Source: Microbacterium testaceum StLB037
GTDB lineage: Bacteria; Actinomycetota; Actinomycetes; Actinomycetales; Microbacteriaceae
DNA length: 64,000 nucleotides
Assembly (NCBI RefSeq): GCF_008763945.1
Contig: NZ_VTQH01000003.1
Coordinates: forward strand, 496,001-560,000
Reading direction: 5' to 3'
Of the stretch, positions 33,765-43,200 are shown one piece after another. The stretch's first letter is position 1. Each line of letters opens with the position of its first letter. Made by a program: the position numbers and the translations under genes. The notes beneath the pieces are model-generated. The model did not search any database. It was not told the DNA's origin and saw only the letters and a program-made list of their open reading frames with translations.

Positions 33765-34966
33765 TGACGATGACGGATGCCGGGACCCCGGCCGACGCCA
33801 CCTCGACTGGTGCCGTGCGGGCCGCTGCCCCCGAGCCGACGGACGCCACGACCCCGGCCGACGCGACCGGGAGCCCCCGCGCCCGCGCCCGATTCCACAC
33901 CCTGCGCGTCGCCGACGTGCGCCCGCTCACCCCGACCGCGATCGAGGTGACATTCGCGGTGCCCGACGAGCTCGCCGATGCCTTCGACTACGCGCCGGGG
34001 CAGTACGTGGCCCTTCGCGCAAGCGTCGACGGCGAGGACCTGCGCCGCTCGTACTCGCTGTGCCGCCCGCCCGCGCGCGGCTCGATCAGCGTCGGTATCA
34101 AGCGCGATCCCGACGGTCGCTTCTCGACCTGGGCGCACGAGGGCCTGCGCCCCGGCGACGAGATCGACGTCATGAGCCCGGCGGGAACCTTCGTGTCGAA
34201 GGCCTCGACCGCGACGGGCCACGTCGTCGCGATCGCGGCGGGGTCGGGAATCACCCCGATCATGGCGCTCGCCACCGACGTGCTGGAGCGCTCCGCCGAC
34301 AGTCGGATGACGATCGTCTACGCCAACCGGTCCTCGACCGACGTCATGTTCGTCGACGAGCTCGCCGACCTGAAGGACCGCTATCCCTCCCGCCTCACCC
34401 TGCACCACGTGCTCTCGCGCGAGCAGCGCGCGGCGCCGGTGTTCTCGGGGCGCATCGACGAGGAGCGGCTGCGGCTGATCCTCTCGCGGCTCATCGATCC
34501 GGCATCCGTCGACGAGTGGTTCCTGTGCGGACCGTTCGCGCTCGTCGAGCTCTGCCGGGAGACGCTGGCCGAGGTCGGCGTGCCGCGCGAGCGCGTGCGC
34601 TTCGAGCTGTTCACCGCGGGCGAGGGCGACGCCCCCGCGCAGACCGGGGGAGCGCGTCCGATGCGCGTGCGCCCGGACGAACCGGTCCGCCGCATCGACT
34701 TCACGCTCGATGGACAGTCCGCGTCGGTCGAGAGCCCGGTCGCCGCGAACGAGACGATCCTCGCCGCAGCCCTCCGCGTGCGCCCCGACGTGCCGTTCGC
34801 GTGCGCGGGAGGCGTGTGCGGAACCTGCCGCGCGCGCGTGATCGAGGGCTCCGTGACGATGACCGAGAACTACGCCCTCGAACCCGACGAGATCGAGCGC
34901 GGATACGTCCTCACCTGCCAGTCGCACCCGAGCACCGACGCCGTCCGCGTCGACTACGACGGGTGA
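33764..34966 (+). CDS. paaE: 1,2-phenylacetyl-CoA epoxidase reductase PaaE
   Basis: Electron-transfer subunit passing electrons from NADPH through FAD and a plant-type 2Fe-2S cluster to PaaA. The 400 residues comprise an Ala/Thr/Pro-rich extension of about 42, the FAD domain ('RRSYSLCRPP'), the nucleotide domain ('AIAAGSGITPIMALA', 'WFLCGPFALVELC') and a C-terminal ferredoxin with the cysteines in 'FACAGGVCGTCRARV' and 'LTCQSHP'. It is longer than E. coli PaaE (356) because of the extension. It starts at ATG 33764, overlapping the paaD stop. Confidence 0.95.
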   Translation: MTMTDAGTPADATSTGAVRAAAPEPTDATTPADATGSPRARARFHTLRVADVRPLTPTAIEVTFAVPDELADAFDYAPGQYVALRASVDGEDLRRSYSLCRPPARGSISVGIKRDPDGRFSTWAHEGLRPGDEIDVMSPAGTFVSKASTATGHVVAIAAGSGITPIMALATDVLERSADSRMTIVYANRSSTDVMFVDELADLKDRYPSRLTLHHVLSREQRAAPVFSGRIDEERLRLILSRLIDPASVDEWFLCGPFALVELCRETLAEVGVPRERVRFELFTAGEGDAPAQTGGARPMRVRPDEPVRRIDFTLDGQSASVESPVAANETILAAALRVRPDVPFACAGGVCGTCRARVIEGSVTMTENYALEPDEIERGYVLTCQSHPSTDAVRVDYDG

Positions 34967-34971
34967 GCGCG

Positions 34972-35742
34972 ATGATCGACTACCGCCTCGACGAGGGAGT
35001 CGCCGAGATCGTCCTGAACGCCCCCGCCCGGCGCAACGCCCTCGGTCTCGACGACCTGCGCGTGCTGGGCGAAGCGTTCGACCGGGCCGAGGTCGACGGG
35101 GCTCGCGCGGTGCTGCTGCGCGGCGAGGGGCCCTCGTTCTGCGCGGGCCGCGACATCTCGGGCGTCGATCCCGCCACCGACGACGTCGCGGGATACCTCG
35201 ACGACACCCTCGCGCCGTTGCTGCGCCGCATGGCGTCCTTTCCCGCTCCCACCCTCGCCGTCGCCCACGGGGCGTGCCTCGGTGTCGGGCTCGGCCTGTT
35301 GATCGCCACCGACGTGGTCTACGTGGCCGACACCGCGAAGATCGGCTCGCCCTTCGCCGCCCTGGGAGCCACCCTCGACTCGGGCGGTCACGCGCTGTTC
35401 GTCGAGCGCCTGGGCGCCCACGCCACGCTGGACCTCATCTACACGGGCCGACTGATGTCGGGGGCCGAAGCCGTCCGCGCCGGGCTTTTTTCGCGTGCGT
35501 TCCCGGCGGAAGAGGTCCAGGATGCCGCGACCTCGGCGGCCCGCACGGCAGCCGCCGGTCCCACGCAGGCCTTCCGAGCCAGCAAGCGCATCGTCGGCGC
35601 GATCCGCGACGAGCGCCTGGGGCTGTGGGAGGCCATGGCGCTCGAGAACCGCGCGCAGGCGGCCCTGGCGGCCACCGACGACTACCGGGAGGGCTTCGCC
35701 GCCTTCCAGGCCAAGCGCCGTCCGGAGTTCACGGGACGGTGA
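34972..35742 (+). CDS. paaG: enoyl-CoA hydratase/isomerase (PaaG-like)
   Basis: Crotonase-fold protein of 256 residues at the end of the epoxidase operon, by position the isomerase turning the ring epoxide of phenylacetyl-CoA into the oxepin. It has 'FCAGRDISGVDP' for the first oxyanion segment and 'HGACLGVGLGLLIATDVVY' for the second. In place of the usual Glu pair it reads 'IGSPFAALGATLDSGG', consistent with an Asp-using isomerase like PaaG. The start may also be the GTG at 34963, which overlaps the paaE stop. The symbol is by context. Confidence 0.78.
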   Translation: MIDYRLDEGVAEIVLNAPARRNALGLDDLRVLGEAFDRAEVDGARAVLLRGEGPSFCAGRDISGVDPATDDVAGYLDDTLAPLLRRMASFPAPTLAVAHGACLGVGLGLLIATDVVYVADTAKIGSPFAALGATLDSGGHALFVERLGAHATLDLIYTGRLMSGAEAVRAGLFSRAFPAEEVQDAATSAARTAAAGPTQAFRASKRIVGAIRDERLGLWEAMALENRAQAALAATDDYREGFAAFQAKRRPEFTGR

Positions 35743-35767
35743 ACCGCGGCCTCGGGGCAGACCTTGA

Positions 35768-35917
35768 TTGAATCGGGAGATGCGCCGCATCGACGATGAT
35801 GACGAGCTGTCCGCCCTCCGCCGCCGGGCGTATGCGCCGGGCGGCGACATCGCCGACGACCCCGAAGCCCTCCGGCGCTTGATCGAACTCAGTCTGACGC
35901 GAGGTTGTCAGCGAGAT
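35768..35917 (+). pseudogene. remnant of a small actinobacterial protein, cut by a repeat
   Basis: From TTG 35768 (or ATG 35780) the frame encodes 'DELSALRRRAYAPGGDI' and 'DDPEALRRLIELS'. This looks like the N-terminus of a common Microbacteriaceae hypothetical protein, an assignment made from memory. After codon 44 it runs into the family A palindrome (35912-35928) and from there reads Arg-rich nonsense antisense to the next genes. I therefore take it as a decayed or truncated copy. A short functional peptide cannot be excluded. Confidence 0.4.
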
Positions 35918-36070
35918 GCAGTCTCGCGCACCTCGAGCGACCGCGAGCCCCCGACGACCGCGCGCCGCCGTGACCTCGCGCCGGAGCGACCGCGCGCCGT
36001 AGAGACCGCGCGCTGGAGCGACCGGGCGCCGTGCGTGAGACGCGCGCCACGCGTGCGGCCCCCGCGCCGC
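35897..36070. repeat. palindromic repeat (family A) and GC-rich imperfect repeats
   Basis: The 17-mer at 35912-35928 is the exact inverse of the arm at 20454-20470. Behind it lie imperfect tandem units around 'ggagcgaccgcgcgccgt' and 'ggagcgaccgggcgccgt' (35981-36032 region). Apart from the gene remnant on its left, this roughly 380-base gap between paaG and the HesB-like gene holds no gene. Confidence 0.55.
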
Positions 36071-36075
36071 GCACG

Positions 36076-36106
36076 ACGATGCCCCGGCACGCGGCCGGGG
36101 CATCGT
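36076..36106 (-). terminator. terminator of the HesB-like gene
   Basis: Perfect 13-bp inverted repeat (36076-36088 and 36094-36106) with a 5-base loop, 19 bases beyond the stop of the minus-strand gene. Confidence 0.75.
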
Positions 36107-36124
36107 TCACGCGACGAAAGCGCG

Positions 36125-36409
36125 TTACGCGGCGCTGGTCACCGCGAACTGCACCGACCCCTGCGGGTCGATCTGCGCGTCGAGCACGCGGTCGTCAAGG
36201 ACGGCGGCGGCGTCGCTGTCGAGGAAGACGCGCGCTCCGGCGTTCTCGACGACGGCGTCGTTCGGCTGGGGGCCGTCGACGACCGACAGCGCGAACTGCG
36301 ACTCGGGGGAGCCCGCTCCCTCGATGCGGACGCCGCCCTGGGCGGCATCCGGGAACTGGGCGGTGATGGTCTTCACGGCGGTCGTGGCCTCTTCGGTGAG
36401 CGTCAGCAT
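36125..36409 (-). CDS. HesB/IscA-fold protein without cysteines
   Basis: A 94-residue protein with the layout of the HesB/IscA (A-type Fe-S carrier) family: 'LTLTEEATTAVKTITAQF' at the start, then 'GVRIEGAG' and 'QFALSVVDGPQPNDAVVE', and 'ARVFLDSDAAAVLDDRVLD'. The three cysteines that bind the cluster in true IscA are all missing; there is no Cys in the whole protein. It therefore cannot carry a Cys-ligated cluster, and its job is unknown. Cysteine-less homologues occur in other actinobacteria. It is a single gene with its own terminator. Confidence 0.82.
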   Translation of the reverse strand: MLTLTEEATTAVKTITAQFPDAAQGGVRIEGAGSPESQFALSVVDGPQPNDAVVENAGARVFLDSDAAAVLDDRVLDAQIDPQGSVQFAVTSAA

Positions 36410-36524
36410 GGTGACTCTCCTTCTCTGATCGACGACAGGAGTCAGCCACGATGCCGAGAATCCGACCCGCTCTCAAGCTCACGCGGGCATTGCCAGGGTT
36501 TTCCCACCGGCGCCGCGCCCCGGC

Positions 36525-37376
36525 TCAGGGAAGCAGGCCCGCGCGTCGTGCCCGGGTCACCGCGGCGTGCCGGGTCGAGGCGTCGAGCTTCGACATCGCC
36601 GAGGCGAGGTACGACTTGACGGTGGTTTCACGCAGGTGCAGCGAGGCAGCGATCTCACCGTTCGTCGACCCCACCGCGGCGCAGGCGAGCACGTCGATCT
36701 CGCGTCGCGAGAGGTGGATATCGGGATCGGATGCCGTGTCCCCGGCGTCTCCGGTCAGGGCGGCCAGTCGGGCCTCGACTTCCTCGAGGCGGCGCCGCAC
36801 CGTGTCGTCGGAGATGGTCGCCGCGATGCTGCGCAGCTGCGCGTAGCTCTCGCGGATCTCTTCGCGCGCCCCTGCCCCGAGCCCGCCCTCGGTGGGAGGG
36901 GCCGCCGCGAGGCGGCGGTCGACCTCGGCGCGCACGCGCAGTTCTGTTCCGAGCTCGCCGGCCACATCGAACGCGGGGCGCGCCTCGACGTCGCCGACGG
37001 GCGACTGCGCCCAGGAACCGCAGTAGAGCACCCCTCGAGCCGCCCCGCTGACGAGCACGGGAACCGCGAACAGGGTCGCGATCCCCTCGCCGAGGATGGC
37101 GCGGTCGTAGTCGTGCGTGATCGAGCGGGAGGTGCGGTAGTCGAGGGTCATGCGCGGGCGCCGCTCGACCAGAGCGCGCCCGCCGAGGCCGCGCGACGCG
37201 TGCACGACGAGCCCCTCGATGCTGCGGGTGCGGGCGCCGACGATCGTGGTGACGTGGACGGCGCCGTCGTGCTCGAGGCCGCCGAACGCGACGGGGAAAT
37301 GGGTGCGGCGGGCGAGCTCGGCCACGGCGTGCGACACGAGGGTCGCATCGTCTCGAAGTCTGGAGGGTGCGCCCAT
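36525..37376 (-). CDS. GAF-domain LuxR-family transcriptional regulator
   Basis: A 283-residue regulator. The N-terminal 150 residues look like a GAF sensory domain ('LATLFAVPVLVSGAARGVLY'-like core, 'SRGLGGRALVERRPRMTLDY'). A coiled segment (about 175-210) follows, and a C-terminal LuxR/GerE helix-turn-helix 'LSRREIDVLACAAVGSTNGE' continuing 'IAASLHLRETTVKSYLASAM'. Actinobacterial relatives (RamA/RamB-like position) control acetate metabolism. Here it is divergent from an acetate-type symporter across about 140 bases, suggesting it controls that operon, which is inference. Confidence 0.87.
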   Translation of the reverse strand: MGAPSRLRDDATLVSHAVAELARRTHFPVAFGGLEHDGAVHVTTIVGARTRSIEGLVVHASRGLGGRALVERRPRMTLDYRTSRSITHDYDRAILGEGIATLFAVPVLVSGAARGVLYCGSWAQSPVGDVEARPAFDVAGELGTELRVRAEVDRRLAAAPPTEGGLGAGAREEIRESYAQLRSIAATISDDTVRRRLEEVEARLAALTGDAGDTASDPDIHLSRREIDVLACAAVGSTNGEIAASLHLRETTVKSYLASAMSKLDASTRHAAVTRARRAGLLP

Positions 37377-37516
37377 GCACTACCTACTTCCGGGGGTGAC
37401 GGCTTCGTCGCCGCGTTTCGTAGCGTCGACCCTATCACCGGGGAAGCAGCAGCCGACCCGGACTTTTCCGCCGTGCGGCGCAGCGTTGCGCCGAACTCAT
37501 GAGGCAAGGAGGCCAC

Positions 37517-37870
37517 ATGACGGACCGTCGAATCGACGAAGCCCATAAGGGCGGCGTCGACTACATCGCGGTCGAGGAGTCCGCCCCGTTCCGGGAGTTG
37601 AAGAAGCGCCAGCGCAGCTTCGTCTTCCCGCTCGCGGTGGCGTTCCTCGTCTGGTACTTCGTCTACGTTCTGCTGTCGTCGTTCGCACCGGAGTTCATGG
37701 CGCAGCCGGTCTCGGGCGCCATCACCGTGGGGCTCCTACTGGGCCTCGGGCAGTTCGTCACGACGTTCGCCATCACCATGGGCTACGTCGCCTACGCCAA
37801 CCGGCGTCTCGACCCGGGCGCTGAAGCGCTGCGCGCCGAGCTCGAGCGCGCGGACGGAGGCCGGTCGTGA
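37517..37870 (+). CDS. DUF485 membrane protein
   Basis: A 117-residue DUF485 protein with two transmembrane segments ('VFPLAVAFLVWYFVYVLLSS' and 'ITVGLLLGLGQFVTTFAITM') after a polar N-terminus containing 'PFRELKKRQRSFVFPL'. DUF485 genes regularly precede monocarboxylate symporters (yjcH-actP in E. coli), as here. The ATG at 37517 has aaggagg at 37506-37512; the frame is open to 37499. It overlaps the symporter by 4 bases (GTGA), which indicates coupled synthesis and perhaps a complex. Confidence 0.92.
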   Translation: MTDRRIDEAHKGGVDYIAVEESAPFRELKKRQRSFVFPLAVAFLVWYFVYVLLSSFAPEFMAQPVSGAITVGLLLGLGQFVTTFAITMGYVAYANRRLDPGAEALRAELERADGGRS

Positions 37871-39483
37871 ACGAGATCTTCGCATCCGTCGAGGCGGCCG
37901 TGCAGACGGTCGAGAACAACCCCGTCCTGAACATCTCGATCTTCGGCGCGTTCGTCGCCGTGACGCTGTTCATCGTCATCCGGGCCAGCCGCAACAGCAA
38001 GACCGCGGCGGACTACTACGCCGCAGGACGCTCGTTCACCGGTCCGCAGAACGGCTTCGCCATCGCCGGCGACTACCTATCGGCGGCGTCGTTCCTCGGC
38101 ATCGTCGGTGCGATCGCCATCAACGGTTACGACGGCTTCCTCTACTCCATCGGGTTCCTCGTGGCGTGGCTCGTGGCCCTGCTGCTGGTCGCCGAGCTCA
38201 TGCGCAACACCGGTAAGTTCACGATGGCCGACGTGCTGTCGTTCCGCCTCAAGGAGCGCCCGGTGCGCATGGCGGCGGCCATCACCACGCTCGCGGTCTG
38301 CTTCTTCTACCTCCTCGCGCAGATGGCCGGGGCCGGTGGTCTCGTCTCGCTGCTTCTGGGCATCACCGAGCGCGTCGGTCAGTCGATCGTGGTCGCCGTC
38401 GTCGGCATCCTGATGATCGTCTACGTGCTCATCGGCGGCATGAAGGGCACCACCTGGGTGCAGATCGTCAAGGCGTTCCTGCTCATCGGCGGTGCGATCG
38501 TGATGACGGTGTGGGTGCTCGCGATCAACGGGTTCAACCTCAACACGCTGCTCGAGAGCGCGGTCGCGGCGTCGCCCAAGGGTGATGCCGTGCTGGCGCC
38601 GGGCCTGCAGTACGGCAAGAACCCCTGGGACTTCATCTCCCTCGCCCTCGCCCTGGTGCTCGGCACCGCGGGTCTGCCGCACGTGCTCATGCGCTTCTAC
38701 ACCGTGCCGACGGCGAAGGAAGCCCGTCGCTCGGTCGTGTGGGCCATCTGGCTGATCGGCCTCTTCTACATCCTCACCCTCGTGCTGGGCTACGGTGCCG
38801 GCGCCATGGTCGGGGCCGAGGCGATCCTGGGCGCCCCGGGCGGCGTGAACGCCGCAGCTCCGCTGCTCGCGCTCGCCCTCGGCGGACCGCTCCTTCTCGG
38901 CTTCATCTCGGCGGTGGCGTTCGCGACGATTCTCGCGGTGGTGGCGGGTCTGACGATCACGGCAGCCGCCTCGTTCGCTCACGACATCTACGCGAACGTG
39001 GTGAAGAAGGGCGACGTCCCGCCCGACGGCGAGGTCAAGGTCGCGCGGCGCACGGTCATCGTGATCGGTGTGCTCGCGATCCTCGGCGGCATCGGCGTGC
39101 AGGGGCAGAACGTCGCCTTCCTCGTCGCCCTCGCCTTCGCGGTGGCGGCCTCGGCGAACCTCCCGACGATCCTCTTCTCGCTGTTCTGGCGCCGTTTCAC
39201 CACCCGCGGCGCCGTCTGGAGCATGTACGGCGGTCTCGGCTCGGCTCTCGTGCTGATCTTCCTCTCGCCGGTGTTCTGGGGGACTCCCACGAGCGTGTTC
39301 GTCGACACGGGCGTGGCGATCTGGCCGCTGAACAACCCCGGGATCGTGTCGATCCCGCTCGGGTTCTTCCTCGGCTGGCTCGGGTCCGTCACCTCGCGGA
39401 CACCGGAAGACCCGCGCAAGGCCGCGGAGATGGACGTCCGCTCCCTCACCGGGTACGGCGCCGAGAAGGCGTCGAACCACTGA
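37867..39483 (+). CDS. sodium:solute symporter, acetate/propionate/pyruvate type (ActP/MctC-like)
   Basis: SSS-family transporter of 538 residues with about 13 hydrophobic segments. Typical of the ActP/MctC branch are 'SKTAADYYAAGRSFTGPQNG', 'AGDYLSAASFLGIVGAIA', 'LVSLLLGITERVGQSIVV', 'LGTAGLPHVLMRFYTVPTAK' and 'RRTVIVIGVLAILGG'. Uptake of short monocarboxylates is the family role. It starts at GTG 37867 overlapping the DUF485 gene. The GAF-LuxR gene on the other side of the promoter region is a candidate regulator. Confidence 0.93.
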   Translation: MNEIFASVEAAVQTVENNPVLNISIFGAFVAVTLFIVIRASRNSKTAADYYAAGRSFTGPQNGFAIAGDYLSAASFLGIVGAIAINGYDGFLYSIGFLVAWLVALLLVAELMRNTGKFTMADVLSFRLKERPVRMAAAITTLAVCFFYLLAQMAGAGGLVSLLLGITERVGQSIVVAVVGILMIVYVLIGGMKGTTWVQIVKAFLLIGGAIVMTVWVLAINGFNLNTLLESAVAASPKGDAVLAPGLQYGKNPWDFISLALALVLGTAGLPHVLMRFYTVPTAKEARRSVVWAIWLIGLFYILTLVLGYGAGAMVGAEAILGAPGGVNAAAPLLALALGGPLLLGFISAVAFATILAVVAGLTITAAASFAHDIYANVVKKGDVPPDGEVKVARRTVIVIGVLAILGGIGVQGQNVAFLVALAFAVAASANLPTILFSLFWRRFTTRGAVWSMYGGLGSALVLIFLSPVFWGTPTSVFVDTGVAIWPLNNPGIVSIPLGFFLGWLGSVTSRTPEDPRKAAEMDVRSLTGYGAEKASNH

Positions 39484-39489
39484 CCGACA

Positions 39490-39523
39490 GATGCCCGGTC
39501 CCGCTCCGTCGGGGCCGGGCATC
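39490..39523. terminator. bidirectional hairpin between symporter and alkyltransferase-like gene
   Basis: Inverted repeat 39490-39502 / 39511-39523 (13 bp with one mismatch) just behind the symporter stop and 24 bases beyond the stop of the convergent gene. Confidence 0.75.
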
Positions 39524-39547
39524 GTCGTGCCCGGCGCCCGGGCCCGC

Positions 39548-40081
39548 TCAGGCCGACGCGCGCAGAGCCTCGCCGAGCACCACGTCGCTTTCGAGCGAGA
39601 GCAGGTACTCCTTCACCTCGGGATGCCCGCCGTACTCGCCGATCGACCCGTCGGCCCGCACGACGCGGTGCACCGGCACGACGATCGAGAACGGCGACGA
39701 CGCGCACGCCGTCCCCACCGCCCGCGCCGCCCGCGAGACGCCGGCCATCAGCGACACCTCGCCGTACGAGGCCACCTCCCCGTAGGGGATCTGCAGGGTG
39801 GCTTCGAGCGCCAGGCGGGTGAAGCCGCGGACGAAGCGCCAATCGAGGGGGACGTCGAACTCCCGCCGCGCGCCGTCGAAGTACTCGTCGAGCTGAGCGA
39901 CGAGCCCCCGGCCGGCCGAGGCGACCGGCTCGGGAACGACCCCCAGACGCCGAGCGATCTCCGCCCGCGCGACGTCGAGACCGTCATGGGCCACGTGCAG
40001 TCGGACGAGGGCGTCGTCGACGAAGGTCAGCAGGATCGGCCCGACGGGGCTGTCGTATTCGGTGCTGGTGACTCTGTTCAT
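39548..40081 (-). CDS. O6-alkylguanine-DNA alkyltransferase homologue with active-site Cys replaced by Val
   Basis: Full-length Ogt/Ada-C-type protein, 177 residues, with both the N-terminal RNase-H-like domain and the C-terminal DNA-binding domain. The helix-turn-helix region 'IPYGEVASYGEVSLMAGVSR' and the arginine finger region 'RAARAVGTA' are kept. The suicide-enzyme motif PCHR, however, reads PVHR: residue 137 is Val (gtg on the coding strand, 39671-39673). The usual Asn-rich 'AxxxNP' loop is 'ACASSP'. Methyl transfer by the normal route is impossible. It may act like alkyltransferase-like (ATL) proteins that bind lesions and call other repair, although ATLs usually have Trp there. Start ATG 40081 with gagga at good spacing. 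Confidence 0.9.
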   Translation of the reverse strand: MNRVTSTEYDSPVGPILLTFVDDALVRLHVAHDGLDVARAEIARRLGVVPEPVASAGRGLVAQLDEYFDGARREFDVPLDWRFVRGFTRLALEATLQIPYGEVASYGEVSLMAGVSRAARAVGTACASSPFSIVVPVHRVVRADGSIGEYGGHPEVKEYLLSLESDVVLGEALRASA

Positions 40082-40280
40082 GCGCCCATCCTCGTGATCG
40101 TGCAGCGCCCGCGTGGGGGGAGCGGACGAGAATGGGGAGGGTGCGGCGAACTTCCCTCCTGGGGAGGAACAGCCGATGGTGCGGCGTGTCGCCTATTCCC
40201 GCGAAACTCGCGCCCGCTGCGCGCGATCGAGCACTGCCCGGCTTAGTCTGACAGGTGTGTGGCGAGCTGAGGACGGTGCC

Positions 40281-43200
40281 GTGATGGGCACTGACGGAGA
40301 CGAGACGGTGTCGTCCGTCGATCCCGGCGAGCTGCGATTGTCGGAACCCGGCATCGTGGTTCGCCACGTAGCCGACCCTGAACGAGACCGCATCCGCGCC
40401 GAAGCGGCGGCGCTCGGCGGGCGCTCGACCCTGCTGCGTTTCGACGACGCGCGCGACGCCGGCATCGACATCACCAAGGCCCACCCCGGGTCGCTCCCGC
40501 AATTCATCACGGGCCGCGCGACCATGCTGTCCAACCTCTTCCGCGACGAGGTGGCTCTGCGCACCGCGCGCATGGCCGCCGAGCGCATCACGGCCAAGAA
40601 CGTCGAACTCCGCACCGCCCGCGGTCTCGAGCCGGTGCATCTCGCGGTGGGCCTGTCGGCTTGGAAGATCGGGGGAGTGGAGTGGTCCGCCCCGGTCCTC
40701 CTCCGCCCGCTGGCGATCCGCCGTCATCACGGCGACTTCGAGCTCAAGCTGCACGGCGCGTTCGTGATGAACCCCGAACTCGCCCGCGCGTTCCGTACGC
40801 ATCTCGGCATCCAGATCGACTCCGCGGCCCTCGCGGGTCTCGCGTACGACCAGGGCGTGTTCAAGCCGCAGCCCGTCATCGACCACATCCGCCGTCTCAC
40901 CTCGCACGTGCCGACCTTCGTCGTGCACCCGCGTCTGGTGATCTCGTCGTTCGCCGACGTCGGCTCGGGGATGGCGCGCGACACTCACGACCTCGACCAC
41001 ACGCTGCTGAACGCGCTCGCCGGACACCCCGACGACCGCGCCCGCATCACCGTCCGCCGCGACGATCCGCAGGTGGTCAGCCCTGACGAGCGCACCCCCG
41101 CCGCCGACACCCTGCTCCTCGACGCGGATGCCGAGCAGGAGCGCGTCCTCGCCCGCATCGCGGCCGGGCACTCGCTCGCCGTGCACACCCTTCCCGGCAC
41201 GGGCGGCACGCAGACGGTCATCAACGCGATCGGTCAGCTCGTCCACGACAACAAGCGCGTGCTGGTCGTGAGCGCTCGTCGTTCGACGCTCGACGGCATC
41301 CGGCATCGCCTCGCCGGCGTCGGTCTCACCGGTCTCGCCGTCTCGCCGAACCACGTGCGGCGCGATCTCATCCGCGCTATCGGCCGGAACGAGAAGGCCG
41401 AGCAGCCGAAGGTCGCCGAGATCGACGACGCCCTCGTGCGCCTGCGCACGGTCCTGCGCGACTACCGCTCGGCCGTGACCGAACCGCACCTGGCCCTGGG
41501 CGTCTCGGCGCTCGACATCCTCCGCGCGCTGACGTCCCTGGCATCCACCTCTCCCGCTCCCTCGACCGAGGCCCGGTTCGATCTGGCGACCCTCGAGCGT
41601 CTGGCCGGACGACGGGATGCCGCGGCCCGGGCCCTCGCGATGGCCGCGCGCCTCGGTGAGTTCCGTTTCGGTCCGGACGACTCGCCCTGGTACGGCGTGA
41701 GCTTCTCGCGCACCGAGGACGCCCGTGCGGCGCACGACCTCGCCGGCAAGCTGCACACCAGCGACGTCCCGCGCCTGCTCGAGCGCGGCTACGAGCTCAT
41801 CGCGCAGACGCGTATGCGGCCGTTCCAGACGGTGTCGGAACTCGGGTCGTACCTGAAACTGCTGCAGGGCATCCGCGAGTCGCTCGACCGCTTCAGCCCG
41901 AGCGTCTTCGAGCGCCCGCTCGGTGAGCTCATCGACGCGCACTCGCCGCGCCGCGACGCCTCCGCGATGAGCGGTCCCAACCGTCGCCGACTCAAGCGCC
42001 TGTCGAAGGAGTACGTGCGCCCGGGCGTGCACGTCCCCGACATGTACGAGGCGCTCGTGCGCATCCAGCAGCAGCGCACGGAGTGGCAGCGGGTCGTAGA
42101 GGCGGGCGTCACCCCCGAGGTGCCCCTCGGCCTCGCCGATGTGAACGTCGCGTGGCAGCGCACCGACGCTCTCCTCGGGGAGCTCGACCAGATCCTGGGC
42201 CGCCAGGGCTCCGAGCGCCTGGCCACCCTCCCCGTTCAGCGTCTGATCCGCACCCTCGCGGGTCTCGCCGCCGAGTCGACGTTCTTCGACAATCTCGTCG
42301 AGCGCGCGCAGCTCCGCTCCGAGCTCGCCCGTCTGGGCCTCGAGCAGCTCCTGGTCGAGCTCTCGGTGCGTCACGTGCCCGAAGAGCGGGTCGGCGCCGA
42401 GCTCGAGTTCGCGTGGTGGCAGTCGGCTCTCGAGCACCTGCTGCGCACCGACCGGGCCCTGCTCGGAGCCAACACGAGCGTCGTCGACCGCCTCGAGCGC
42501 GACTTCCGCCTCGTCGACGAGGCCCACGCCGCCGCGGCGGGTCCTCTGCTGGCCGCGCAGCTCGCGACGCAATGGCGCATCGGCATCGTCGACCATTCCG
42601 ACGAAGCGGCCGCCCTCAAGCGCGTGCTGAAGGACGGCCTGCACACCGCGCAGGAGATGTCGGATGCCGCGCCCACCCTGCTGCGCACGCTCGCGCCCGT
42701 GTGGCTGGCGTCGCCGTACGAGGTGCCCGACGTCCCCACCGACCTTGCGTTCGATGTCGTGATCATCGCCGACGCGGCGGCCCTGTGCCTCGCGGAGGCG
42801 ACCCCGGCCCTCCGCCGCGCACGCCAGGTCGTGCTGTTCGGCGACCCCGTGGTGCAGAAGCCGACGCCCTTCCGCGTCAGCGCGTCGATCACCGCGACCC
42901 CCGACGAGGCCGACGAGGTGCCGTTCGACGAGGTGTCCGTGTTCGAGCGCATCGCCGAGCTGCTGCCCGTCGAGACCCTGACGCGCAGTTACCGTGCCGG
43001 GGGCGAAGACCTGTCGCAGCTGGTGAACGACGCCTTCTACGGGGGTGAGATCGTCTCGCTGCCGTGGGCCGGCTCGTACCTCGGCCGCGGCAGCCTGAGC
43101 GTCGACTACGTCGAGGGCGGTGTCGGCGCCCCCGACCCCGTCAGCGGCGCCGTCGAGAGCCCCGACGCCGAGGTCGCCCGCGTGGTCACCCTCGTCGTCG

